From: Craterostigma plantagineum
Lineage: Eukaryota; Streptophyta; Magnoliopsida; Lamiales; Linderniaceae
Assembly (NCBI GenBank): GCA_027422505.1
Contig: JAPQWV010000001.1
Coordinates: 1,860,001 to 1,924,000, forward strand
Direction: 5' to 3'
Length of the DNA: 64,000 bases
Shown here piece after piece: positions 1-11,957 of the stretch. Each line of letters opens with the position of its first letter. Within the stretch, counting starts at the first letter, position 1. The position numbers and the translations under genes were made by a program. The notes under the pieces were generated by a model. The model was not told the DNA's origin, made no database searches, and saw only the letters and a list, made by a program, of their open reading frames with translations.

Positions 1-225
1 TGCTGTAAAGATGGTGATTTCATAAGTTTATTATCTATGGAAAGATTTCAAAATTTGAGTTCTTACACAAAAGCAATCTACACATTTAGTGCTTCAATTT
101 TGGAGTTCTTGGGCTGCACTACAACTGAACATACATAAATAACACATATTATACATGCATCAATGTTGTATGGTTCTCTGAATGTTTACGTGTATGATGA
201 TGGTATTTGAACCGACTTACGGCGC

Positions 226-1461
226 TCATTGGTCGGCGTTGATTCCAAAGATACGAACTTTGTGCATATGAGGGAACTTGGCGACCACCAAAATGAAAAC
301 AGCTAGCGTGTTGAAGAAAAGCATAGGGTGTTGATAATCGGTCGTGTGCGAAGCTATCAAGTACCTGCACCGAGGATAAAGGAAAATACGATCAAAACTA
401 GTTTTTATTATCTCAGCTGAGCGAACTGCATCGAACGTAATGTTCCCAGAACTTACAGGAAATTTGAGATTTCTCAAGGAATACAAAGAAATGGAACCTC
501 GGAAGGAAGGTATATATTGAACAACTTAAAGATCAATGAGACAATTGCATTGTCGGAAATTTAAGGATCTCCCATCAATATAACATGACCAACATGTCTA
601 TAAGCCGCTCAAAGGTCATTATTTACAGAATACCTGGCCTTCTTGACTTGACTAAACATTTAAGGAGGCAAAAAGTTGACCGAACTCAGTAAATGGTAGA
701 CAATGAATCAAAAAACCTCAGACAAAACAATGTTTCAGTCACGAAATAGAGAGGGAAAATCGAGGGAAAAAAGAAGGGCACGATCGGCTTTGATTGCTAA
801 AGAATACTTACAAAACAACAGGGACAACGGTCAAGAACTTCCTATTACGAGTGAGCTGCTTCCCACTGTCGACTTGCTCCCACCAGGTCAGCCTGTTGTA
901 GATGCCTTGATCATCAGCAAATGGAGTTCCCTTCTTCCAATGGAAGAACTGATAAGTAATCTGAACAAATTGCAGCTACATGAATCAAATGCATCGATAT
1001 ATAGGCACAATAATTTGCAAAAGTCAAGAGGAAGAATGCCAAACTCAATCTATATCCGAAGATATATCAAGGGTTACTTCCATATAGCTCACAAGCAGCT
1101 CAAAGATTCTAAACTAATACACCATATAACATTACCAGGAAACACAAGATCAAAAACCCCTAATCCGCTCCTAATAACAATATCAAGCACAATACAGCTT
1201 TATTTCGGATAAAAATACCGCCAATTCCTCGAAAAGGAACGCAATCACATAATAAAGGGGGAAAAACGAAGCTTACGGCGAAATGAGATAGATGAACGAT
1301 AGTCCATGCCATCCCAGGGAACAACCGAAGACGGAGAGAACGATAAGCCAGGAGAAAAACAGTATCAGGATGTACGTTGTCCAAACGCCGGGATAGGTGA
1401 ACCACTCCGTGTTAAGATTCAGATCCGTCGGCCGATAGGCGCGAACATAAAGGTTCGCCAT
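226..1461 (-). CDS. ORM1-like (ORMDL) protein, frameshifted
   Basis: ORMDL proteins are small ER-membrane regulators of serine palmitoyltransferase, the first enzyme of sphingolipid synthesis. Three exons can be read: 1461-1277 (starting MANLYVRA, containing NTEWFTYPGVWTTY), 960-812 (containing FFHWKKGTPFADDQGIY and LTWWEQ) and 364-226 (LIASHTTDYQHPML, ending in VRIFGINADQ). GT-AG borders are present at both introns. The family is normally about 157 residues; the exons sum to 473 bases, one short of 158 codons. The missing base lies in exon 1 after FGCS: the frame breaks at a three-base C run (G run at 1317-1319 on the plus strand) and the expected MAWTIVHLSHFA continues in the next frame. 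So the family is clear, but the copy as written is frameshifted: pseudogene, polymorphism or a homopolymer error. Confidence 0.87.
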
Positions 1462-2034
1462 ACCGATTGATTGGATTGGTAGCTAGCTGATTGAAGATCG
1501 ACGACGAAGAAGATGCACATAAGAATGATTACTTCAGCTTTCCACAAATACCGCTCTCCTTCCTTCTTCCGAGCTTCCGTTGAGTCTTACTTTTCTTTTT
1601 CTTGTTTTAATTAGTATTTTTTAAGTAATTTATTAACGGAAATTGTGATAATTTAGCTCGGCCCAATGTTTTTTCATCATCTTATAAATTGGTATTTTGT
1701 ACAAATGATGCTGACGTGGAGGAATATAGTGTTAGATGTTTTCTAATTTCTCCTTTCCCATTCTGTACTAACTTTCTAATGAAACCTCGGAACTTAATTG
1801 GAACATGAGCTAAGCAATGCAATAGCAAACTCCGAAAGAAAATGAGAAAATAACGAAATTTGCTAAAATTCGAACCTTTTTCTTCTTACTAACTGAAAGT
1901 TCGACAGCAAAACTCCGTTGAACTGTCTGGCAAACCCATCATCAACCATCGCCGCCCGTATCTTCTTCCTCCACTCGCGGATATCACACAAACCATATAG
2001 ATTTAGTTCCTCGGATTATACAAAAAAAGAGTAA
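1462..2034. promoter_or_regulatory. shared intergenic region between two divergent genes
   Basis: This AT-rich stretch of about 570 bases separates the start codons of the minus-strand ORM1-like gene and the plus-strand UBX-like gene, so it should hold both promoters and 5' UTRs. I see no ORF or repeat in it. No single convincing TATA box could be fixed by eye. Confidence 0.45.
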
Positions 2035-3886
2035 ATGAGCGACGTAGAAGAAAAATTAGCCTACTTTCGGGCAATCACCGGAATCGACGACGCCGATTTG
2101 TGCACGGAGATCCTCGCCGCGCACAATTGGGACCTAGAATTGGCCATTTCTTCGATTACCAACACTCAAAACGGCGGCGATAACGGCGAAGCCGATAACC
2201 ACGTGCCGCCTTCGATTCCCACCGACGAAGAAAGGGAAGGTTTAGTTCTCCAACTGGGCAACGACAGTAACCCTCAAAATTCAACCTTTTCTTGGAAGCT
2301 GATAACCCTTCCCTTCTCGATTGTATCCGCCAGCTTCGGTTTGGCCTCCACCGCGATTGGGCTCGGCGCGTGGCCGGCCGGCTGGGTTTTATCATATTCT
2401 CTGGGTCTTTTGTGTTGGGTGAACCCCACAAGCTTATACGGACCTGAGATTGGGCTGGAATTGGGTCGATAAAAATCCCTATATTTGGGGGATTAGCGGT
2501 TCCAATCGCCCCGCAGATTCAGGGTTCGCGTCTGAAGCAGCTCGATTCGTGGCTGAGTTCGAGAGGGAATACGTCAGATCGAGAACGGCGCGCCGCCCTG
2601 ATTTCGTGGCCGAGTGATTCACGGACGCATTGCAGAGGTCGAGGCGCGAGTACAAACTGATGTTCGTTTACCTTCACTCGCCGGAGCATCAAGACACAGA
2701 AACGTTCTGCTTGAGGACGTTGTGCGACGAAAGGGTAGCTGAGCTCTTGAATGAGAATTTCGTGATTTGGGGGGGAGTGTGAAGGCGAGCGATGGGTTTA
2801 AGATGAGCAGCAGGTTGAAGGCGTCAAGATACCCTTTCTGTGCTGTGGTTATGTCTGCAGCCAATCAGAGGATCGCAATGCTTCAGCAGGTATTTCGGGC
2901 TTGAGTTTTTCGTGTTGAATGTTGATTCATATGCTTATGTTGGGATTGGAGATCTTTTTTCCTGAGAGTTTTGACGTAGCCATGTCCTCACCATTCTTGT
3001 CTAATGGGCCAAATTCTCGTTCTTGATGTGTTAAGATTATTTCAGTGGTGTAAATGTATTCTGGTTAAATAAACAGGTCGAGGGAGCGAAATGTCCTGAA
3101 GAAATTGATAACAATACTGCAAGTCCTCGAAGAAAGTGCCCCCCTTCTTGTTTCAGCATGGATTGACGCCGAAGAAAGAAGAAACAACATGAGTCTGAGA
3201 GAGGACCAAGATGCAGCTTATCGAGCAGCTCTTGAAGCTGATCAAGTAATATTTATTTTAGCTGTTATTTCACTTTTTGTTATACGCTAGTAAGTAACTA
3301 ACGCCATGTGTGTTAACGTCTGTTATTAACCAGGCTAGGGAACGTGAAAGGCTAGAAGAGCAAGAACGACTTGAGCTTGAAGCTGCTGAGGCTGAGAAGA
3401 GAAGGAAGGAGGAAGAAGAAGCACGTGAAAGAGAAGCAATTGAAGCTGCCGAGAGAGAAGCTGCAATAGCTAAGATCCGCGAGCAGAAAGCTGTACTGCT
3501 CGGCGACGAACCTGAGAAAGGTCCCGATACTACTCAAGTACGTATGTCTAAAATTCTCGCCATTGCATTGCCTACATGCATCTTTTTCGACGATGATGAG
3601 ATGATTATAAGGAAAAAAAAAAAAAGAGAAAGTGTTCTTTCTGTTTTGTTTCAGGTTTTAGTTCGGTTTCCATCTGGGAGAGCAAGGAAAGGAGATTTCG
3701 TTCGTCGGCGAAGATACAATCTCTTTACGACTACGTTGATTCGCTGGGCTGCTTAGATATTGATGGCTATAGCCTCATGTCGGACTTTCCTCGTACTGTT
3801 TATGGTAAGGACAAAGTGAGTTTGTCCTTGAGAGAAGAGAAGCAGGGCTTCATCCTCAGGCTAGCCTTTTTGTGGAACTTAACTGA
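2035..3886 (+). pseudogene. PUX10/FAF2-like UBA-UAS-UBX protein, decayed
   Basis: Intact relatives recruit the AAA-ATPase CDC48 to membranes or lipid droplets through a C-terminal UBX domain. All parts are recognisable: UBA-like start (LAYFRAITGIDDADLCTEIL), a hydrophobic hairpin (FSIVSASFGLASTAIGLG), a UAS thioredoxin-like segment (FVYLHSPEHQDTETFC), a charged coiled coil, and a UBX end (SLYDYVDSLGCLDIDGYSL). Exons are about 2035-2889, 3078-3246, 3334-3537 and 3656-3886, with usable splice sites. The reading frame is broken repeatedly: a frame change between 2400 and 2480, an in-frame TGA at 2615-2617, a missing G in the G7 run at 2769-2775, two bases missing near 3105, one G missing near 3676, and about five extra bases near 3831-3842. 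Introns are kept, so it is an unprocessed pseudogene rather than a retrocopy. Confidence 0.88.
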
Positions 3887-4163
3887 TGATTTGTTGAATT
3901 TGCTTGGTTAAAGTAGTAGAATTTGGGGTGTATTAATCTCTGTTTTCTTAATATTTCATTTGTCAGTTCATATTTGATCCATCCCATATATTGTAATTGG
4001 TAAAAATATATTGATATATATTAAAAAAGAATTACAAAACGAGTGCAACAAAGCTCAAAATCAGCTAGAATACAATAATGTGCCTTCAATAAATTAATAA
4101 ATAAATTCTTGAGCCTGGCCTGGGCTCATCATCGCCATTCTTGATTTGATTCCACTTTTATTA

Positions 4164-4818
4164 TTACAAAATCAGAGAAGACATCATCGCAAGAAATACG
4201 CAGACAAAGATCGGAACTTTGAACGACGTCGTATCGGAAGTAGAGTTCAGAGCAGGGACGGATCCGAAGACGGTGGGGTAAGAAGGCGCGTCGGCGGCGG
4301 CTGATGGAGAATCGGAATCTACAGAAGGTCCATCGCCGTAGGCAAATACGTGCAATTTCTGTCCCTTTTCGCAGTGGCCGCTCACACCGCTGACGAAGTA
4401 GTAGTTCCCAGGCTTTGTGATGTTGAACAGAGAGTTCCCATCGTTGTCCATGGCAAGAACTGGGCTGCTCAAACTGCAGCTGTCGTAAGCTTGTTTCGTC
4501 ACCTGCATCACCGAGTCCTCGCTTGGAGGGTACAAGAAAACTGCAATAGAAAGAAAAGAGACAGTTAATAATTTAATGGGCTTTTCGAGAATGTTGCAGA
4601 TCGATTATCAACTTACAGAGGGAATCTCCAGTGGTGAGATTGTGAAATTTGGACCAAATGTCGTAGATTTGTCGATTGGAGGAAGTTGGGATGTTCCAAG
4701 CGTTTAAATCGCCTACTTTGTAGACAGTGCTTGAGGTCTTGGAGTGGAGTGTGAAGATTAAGAGAAGGGCAAACCATAACTTGCTAGTTGAAGCAGATTT
4801 GAGGTTGAGAGCAGCCAT
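4164..4818 (-). CDS. early nodulin-like phytocyanin, probably GPI-anchored
   Basis: Phytocyanins are extracellular cupredoxin-fold proteins; the early-nodulin-like branch often cannot bind copper and is tied to the plasma membrane by GPI. Two exons, 4818-4617 and 4540-4164, give 192 residues in one open frame. A signal peptide (MAALNLKSASTSKLW followed by ALLLIFTL) leads into the domain (TVYKVGDLNAW, then FHNLTTGDSL, YPPSEDSV, YDSC, SGHCEKGQKL). The tail is rich in Ser, Ala and Pro and ends in a hydrophobic segment (VPIFVCVFLAMMSSLIL), as expected for a GPI signal. The usual first copper-ligand His after the YPP motif is Ser here (DSVMQV), so copper binding is doubtful. The start was chosen at the methionine before the signal peptide; an upstream in-frame Met at 4914 is less likely. 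Confidence 0.85.
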
Positions 4819-5761
4819 GTTGTTGAGAGAGTTCAAACTGTGATGTAATAAGATGGGAAACCCTTTAAAGGTCAAGGTTAAGCAGTAAAAGGAGACAGCT
4901 TTATACAGAATCAAGAAGGATTTCTCTTCACCGACGCAGTTTAGTGTAATAAAGGGGAAAATTAAATGTATATTAATATAGGTGATGGAGTAGATCTAGA
5001 CATGCAATGTAAACGGTAATTAACAGAGGTAATTGTCGGGAGGACATGAAACCTCAGATGGCAACTACAATGGTTGGAAGGAAACCATAATTCTTTTCAC
5101 GGGGTTAAGAGGTTCAGTTAGATTTCTTTGAGCAAATATTATTCATTATAATATAGTAAGGAAATATGATTGTGTTAATTTGTATGGGGGCGACTGTTGT
5201 AAAGTCAAATCATTTGAATGAACAAGAGCATGTGGTACAGTTGGATCTTTAGAACAAATCTGATGCATCCATCCTAACTTGCTTTGGACATATTCCTGCA
5301 TGTAATTGAATGAACAATTAAAACAATTTAATAGATTCACAATGGAGGCTTAATAATACATCGGACATATTCAAATAATGTAGGCATGTGGTTCGACTGA
5401 ATAATATATTAGTAACACACACACACACACCACCAAACTCATCTGCACAGAGATTTCTTTTAAAGAAAAAAAACAAATGAACAAAATAAATAATTTTTTT
5501 TGTAAGTACCAGCTCCACCCCATCCCATATTATTCTGTGATTCATTTTCGGAACATGGCCGCCGAAGTCTTCAGAGCCAGATATGTAAACACTATTTTCT
5601 GCTTTTACATTTTTCCACATGTCAATGGCATGCGAAAGAAAACAGTTGGCTATAAAGAACATGGTAAATTATTAAGGTAAAAAGATGATAAGCTCCTTAC
5701 CCAGATTTTTACTATACATTTTTCTTCGTGATGAATACTCGAAATAGCTTATTCCTCGTTG
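4819..5761. other. intergenic, with an (AC)n microsatellite
   Basis: AT-rich DNA between the phytocyanin start and the 3' end of the kinase gene. An (AC)n run of about nine units lies near 5415-5432. Several short ORFs here show no family resemblance that I recognise. Confidence 0.5.
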
Positions 5762-8700
5762 TCAACCTCCATTTTGGTCCCGAGCGGAGACAGCATTTAA
5801 TCGTTGCTGCAACTGCCAGTGGCAGTAAAACGTATACACATTTTTTACAGGCAACAATAATATGAGATCGAGCTCAAATGTTTGCGTAATATGCAAAAAG
5901 AAATTTTGCAAAGTAATTATAGATGGAAACATAGGCTCACCTGCATGTACTTAAGTTTTTCGGCATTTAATTCATCGGTTAGGCTAATATCCTGCAGTAG
6001 ATGGGAGATGATAGTGACGATGTTGTTCATCTTTTAGTCTTTCTCCAAAGGAAATGAAGTCGAGACGATAAAAGTATTCAAGTATAAGGAAGGAGATAAG
6101 AGATAATACTTAGAGACTCAACTGCTTAAAGTATCACAATATCTAATCTAATGTAAGTTCTTACACGATAGGCATACCTAGCTTGAAGTTCAGAAATCTT
6201 CATCATGAGCAGTCGTTCCTTTTCGGATACATTTGCTTCAATCTGCGAGCATGCAAGTTTTCTTTTCATACAAGACAGCTGCAAATGCAAAAAATCATTT
6301 ACAATGTGTCTCATGTGCAATCTTACATTGCCATTGCTTTCTGAACTACGAGGTAAAGGAGCCAATTGGACAGTTTGAGGAGCTGGAACAAATACAAAAA
6401 ACCTCAATCAATCCTTTATTTGTTTCATGCGAAGACAAAGACTCGTGATTAAGACGCACCATTTTCTACTTCCACTGATTGCAAGCTACTCAACAAATTC
6501 ATGATGAGATCCTGTGTACTTACAATGACAATCGATTGGAATTTGACAATATAGAGATAAGTGCGACAGTGTGATGTGAAATATATGCTTCAAGTGATTT
6601 AGAACATCGTTTTCAAAATGACGTCTTACTTGTTGGATTGATGTTTGTTGAAGGAGATTATGCAGGTGAGGCATTAGAACTGAAGCAGGCACGGGAGTGT
6701 TTCCAATTTCCTTTAACTGATAATTGGCCTGCAAATCGGGAAACTATTATATAACAACTACGAAATGGTTTGCTTTGGAATAATCAAAGGGACTATAAAG
6801 TTTAACAATGAGAGACTATTTTAACAAAAACCATTTGCTCAGCGTCAAAATTCCAACTCCCTAAGCTAGCAGATTTCCTCAAGGGTGATCCCCAGGAACC
6901 AAAGTTTAGATCAAATTATTGATTATTCAATTTAAACTTTTGAAACCATTAACGTTTTACTTGGTTCCGTACCAGAGAGGTTCGGTGGGAAACTGTTGAT
7001 ATAGGAATATCCTATTCCTAATAATGATATCATATCTCATCAGCAAAGCAATTGTAATAGAACAGAAGATCATAAGTCTATGCGGCTTACCTTTACAAGA
7101 TCCACGATCTCTGATGTTACTGAGAAATGCCCTTTCTGTACCAAATTCGATTTCGATTTGTCCTCAAAGGAATCTTTATTAACTTGAGACAAAAAAAAAG
7201 AAGAGATTTTACAGGTGCTTCCATTCTTACATGAGCAGATGTTCATTGAGCTGGCATGATAATTTATAGAAAGATTAGTTTTACCTCCGGTCGATTTGAT
7301 TGGAGCTGAAAGACTGTTTCCCGAAGCTCTGTTGGGAAGGTTAAGGGGCCCACTAAAACTGGGAGCTCTTCGTACCAGTTGAGGCCTCTCAGCTCTGAGG
7401 TGGTTTTCGGTATCAGCCCTGATGAAGAATGCCATTTTCTCAGTGAAAACAACAGGACATGGTAATTTCGATATACATGTACAGTATAGAGGAATTCATC
7501 ATTTAGAAAGAAAAAACAGAAAAAGCATCAAATTATTTGCTGTCTTTTATACGGATGCACATCTACCAAGTTGGTCATATAATAAGTTCCAATTCTATAG
7601 TAAGTAACAACAGAAGAAACATATATTGGCAAGTCTTTCCAACTTTACAAACTATCAGCTCCAGAGCAATCGGAAAACGGAATAAACAAAACAAAAAGTA
7701 GAAATGGTAAATGACGGTAGCTGCGCCATCATGTCATGTTAAGATCATTAACAGTAAGCATGAGCAAGATCGGTAAGTCCGATCAGGCAATCCATGTACT
7801 TACATTTCTACGTTGTGTGTTTTGTCTGCCAGTGTATTGCTTCGCACAATATCAGGAATGAGCGGCCCACTTTGACTTTTACGAGGCCTGTCTCTAGTAG
7901 TCTTGGCCTGTGCTGTATCATTATCACCCAATGTAGGCGGCTCCTCAGCTTTTGACCCACTCCTCCCGAGTCTATCGTCTTCAATAGTGTCACTCTCAAT
8001 TATATCAATTTCAGACTCCTTTTTCAACCGTGTCTGACTGTCATCTATATGCGCCTCACTACCAATTGATTTTTCCCTGAAATAAAAAGGATGAAACAAC
8101 TTGTTCAGAACTGGCAATCTAATTAAAAATTCCAGTCTTTAGGGATATTAACGGAAAAATTTGATCACATTATCGATGCCATGTCAAAGAGCTATGAAAC
8201 AATACCTCCCACTATCAAATGGTGCAGTTACTGCTTTCATCTCTGAATTAAATGTGTCCTGCGGACGTTCGCATCCATCAATACTTCTAAAGCATATCCA
8301 GCTTGAGTAAACATAGAGGATATGACGTACACAGCAAATCAAAAAAACATTAAACAATTATGCAACATGATAGTTATAACCTTATAGTTTGATTGAAGTT
8401 TCAAATTGTCTTCTTCCTTGGTTTCTTGTATCTCGTCGTTGTCTTGCATCTACCAAGATGAAAACATGCATAATGGAGCTTCATTGCTGCCAATGACATC
8501 TAGACCAAAAAAAGACCTGTTATGCAATTACCAAAGATGCTTGGTGCTTCAAATCCTCAATATCGAAGTTCCACGCACTTACTCCACGCTGATATTCGCT
8601 CTGAAAAAATCAACAATGGCAGAAGTGAGAACAGAGACAAAGAAACAACCAATCAACCTGAGCATAAAGAGATTACACAAATGCTAGATTGATAATTGAT

Positions 8701-11097
8701 ATATGCCATCCCAGGAATACAAGAGAAATAGAGATAAATAATCAACAAACCAGGGACATAGCTTTTTGTCCAGAGGAAGGCATTCTTTTCAAAGCGAGTT
8801 GTGCCTCGTCTTTGAGCTGTTCCAGTCAACAAAAATGTAAATGAGTGAGAGCGATACAGATCAGATGGTTGCCATCAAAATGCTTTGATTTCTTTCACAC
8901 GTTTCCACAGAGGAGGCAGGTTAGCAAATAGTTTTTCCACAGAAAGTTCAGGAGGTTTGGCATTCTTGAAAGAGAAATGCTTTAATAGTTTTTCTGCAGT
9001 TGGCCTCTTTGTTTGATCTTTCACCAGGCACATCGCAACCATTTCTTTAAAAGACTGTTGAAAATTGTACCACTGTTCAATACCACACTGGAAAATGAAT
9101 TACAAAAGGAAGCAACATCTGCTAAATCATAGAACAAGCATACCTTAGAGAACTTTTTATCACGGTCATAATCAAGACCAGGAGGAGCATTTTGTATTGT
9201 CATAAGCAATACCTATTTAAAGCAGATGGCAAAACTTAGAAGGATCACCAAGCAGACAAATCAAAGCAGTATTCATACCTTCATAGGAGGGTATTTAGAA
9301 AATGGTGCATGTCCATGAGCCAACTCTAGTGCAGTTATTCCGAAAGACCATATGTCGGCCCTGTTAAGTGTCAAGAAATATATTCATGAAGATTAAACGG
9401 AAGAAGCTGGTTTAAAGGCCCTTCCTCTAGCATAAACTATCCAACATTAGCCTAAATAGCTTGCAACTTTATTCAAGCATAAGATACATACTGCAATAGC
9501 CATAACTGCACGGGGGATCATTCTATATCCTGAACTATTCATAATCCAATGATGGGTCTAAAATCATTCTGTCAAACCCACATGACAAGTAGCTGTTCAG
9601 TATTCTGAGAACACGCTCTTGAAGGACTGTAACATTACATTAATCGTTATGAAACCACATGACAAGATGATGAAGAGACTTACTTAAAGTCGTAACCTGT
9701 TCCAGGCTGCAATACTTCTGGTGCCATCCTGTAAAGCAATAGAAGAACGATATTTCAGGTCTCGACCATGGAAAACTAACATACAAATGACGGGAACGGA
9801 AAGCTACCAGCATGGGGTTCCAACAAAGGTGTTCCTTGAGCGCTGCCTATCACCTCTATCCAACAAACACGCAGAAACACCAAAGTCAGCAAGCTTCACC
9901 ACACTGTCCTTATCCATTAATATATTTCCTGCCTGAAGTAAGAAAATGCCAGACAAGCGGAATTCAATTGCCTCATGCCAAGGAATCACAAATGTACAAC
10001 AATGCCATGTTAATTCCCAAAACTAAAGGAAAGCTGAATAAATTGGGTAACCTTTACATCACGATGGATATATGACCGTGTCGATGAAGGTACTCCAACG
10101 CCTTCAGCATTTCTTTTAATATAGACGCAATGGCAGCTTCTTCAAAGCCTTCTTGATATGCTATCTTCATCAGATGTAGGCAAGAGCCTTCAGCCATAAA
10201 CTGCATAACCACCCAAAGATAGTGGTCTACAGCAAATGAGCAATATGCTTTTATTATATTAGGATGATCATTTAAGCTCATTGTTTGTGCTTCTCTGCAG
10301 ATATCATCCTGCAAGACGGAGAAAATTAATTTAAATGTCCAGTTGATCAGTTGTAAATGGAAATGCCAGTTCATGAGGCATATTCTTATTTTCAGGCCAA
10401 ATACACGATCATTTCACATCGTGGGGAAAGCCCCTTTATCAATGAAGGATACCTAAAAGGAAGCAGATTGGTAAATGTTCTCCAAAAACTCATCAGGTTT
10501 AAGAATATACAAGCATGAGGAACGAAAAGCATCAATGTGATCTACACTACCTAGCAATCCCCAGCTTTAAGTTTTTCTTCAGGGAAAAGAAAATCAATGG
10601 CAACATAAAAGCTTAAAAAATCCTCCAGGAAAATTTCATACGAAGCTAAATATTCACAAAACTCAAACTCAGCAGAAGCCAATTAATTCTCGAGCAGCTA
10701 CCGACACACAACAAGCACAAGGCATCCAATAATGAACAAATAAATGACCCAACACTAAGCGACTTTCGTACGTTTCATTGAAGCTCCAAACAATAGAAAC
10801 TCAACCAATCCGAAAAGACCACATATATTCATCACAGAATTTCAACTTAAAACAGATGTTCAATCAAAAACGATCCGGATAACACGTGGACTAACTTGGA
10901 GAAAAAAGTAAAAATCATATAAAAACTGAAAATCGGAAGAGAGACCAGGTTGCTATTGCATCTATCGAGATCCAAGCACTTCACAGCTACAACATCATTG
11001 GTCGGCAAATAGATGGCTCTGTACACAGTTTGGCACCATGCCCAACTTCTTCAAGTAACTTGTAATCGTCATGATTTGCCGAGTACTTTCTCCCCAT
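5762..11097 (-). pseudogene. STE20/GCK-VI (BLUS1-like) protein kinase gene, frameshifted
   Basis: The gene has about 20 exons. Exon 1 (11097-10946) encodes MGRKYSANHDDYKLLEEVGHGA; later exons give HPNIIKAYCSFAVDHYLW (10308 on), the DFG exon with [20 protein letters not shown] and FVGTPCW (9932-9808), the APE exon (9728-9684), then 9360-9279, 9212-9144, 9054 on, 8816-8751 and 8600-8532 (ending the conserved SAWNFDIEDLK block). A Ser-rich regulatory region follows (8086-7802 and others) and a C-terminal coiled coil (ISLTDELNAEKLKYMQ), with the stop at 5762. Two frameshifts hit essential motifs: four bases are missing in the glycine-rich loop (near 11030), and two extra bases sit inside the HRD motif (near 10070). 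No GT donor is visible where the exon starting at 9054 should end. The family is sure; the copy looks non-functional unless the sequence is wrong. Confidence 0.8.
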
Positions 11098-11957
11098 TTT
11101 CACGACCAATCATACAAACAACGAATCTCAATAACACAGCTATCGACTATCTGTACAGTCTTCCGCAAACTAATCAAACGAATAAGCTACGCAAATCTGT
11201 TTAGCTAGCCTGGCGAAGAGCTTAGATAGTGTCGAGTCTACTACAAGGTATTGACTGTGTTGGAAATTGGAATATGTTGGGAGATTTTCCTTCTGTCCCT
11301 CTCCTCTCCCAGAGGCAATGTTCCGATAATTAATTGTTACGATATTGTTTAGATATTTTCTTCATCTTTTCCCAATTTTCCTATTAATAGTTCGTTCCTT
11401 GACAAGATTATTTTGACAGATCCGTTGACTTCGTTGGCAATTGTTTGTGAAAATATAACCTTTATTTATTACATCGAATCGCTGATCGGGTATAATCAGA
11501 TCCGTTGGTTTAAATTCTGTGGTTCACAATTTTATTTTATTTTTTAATTTGTTAATTTTATATTATATCAAATCATAAAATCCTCATTATTTCATGTAAT
11601 TTTTAAATTAAAAATAAATGAAACACACCAATTTATTTATTGTTTTATGATGATTAATTTGATATTCATATGATAACCGATAATCATAATTATTTTTTAT
11701 ATAGTTCTACAAAGTGGATAGAAAATGAGACAAGTATTGTGGGTCAGATAATTCAACGAGGTCTTTATCGCATGTTGATAGGCGTAGAAATATTACTTAA
11801 CAATAATTTAAAATTACGTATTAGTAGTCAGGAATGGAATACATACTATTTTCGAAAACTGAATTAAATAAAAAGATCTTAAATATTGAGCACTGCTCAC
11901 AAGACAAGCCTTCAATGATAGAGGAAATCACCAAGGATGGAGGTAGAACTTTCCAAG
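11098..11957. other. intergenic, AT-rich
   Basis: The right part contains the 3' UTR of the TPR gene; the left part is the presumed promoter of the kinase gene. A 65-codon plus-strand ORF at 11670-11867 has no recognisable family. Nothing else is supported. Confidence 0.4.

Noticed and set aside
703..1212. 169-codon plus-strand ORF
   Set aside because: It is the reverse strand of ORM1-like exon 2 and its introns; the minus-strand reading matches a known family with splice sites.
11670..11867. Possible NADH-dehydrogenase-like plastid or mitochondrial fragment
   Set aside because: Only a few residues (GVEILLN) are suggestive; not enough to support an organelle origin.
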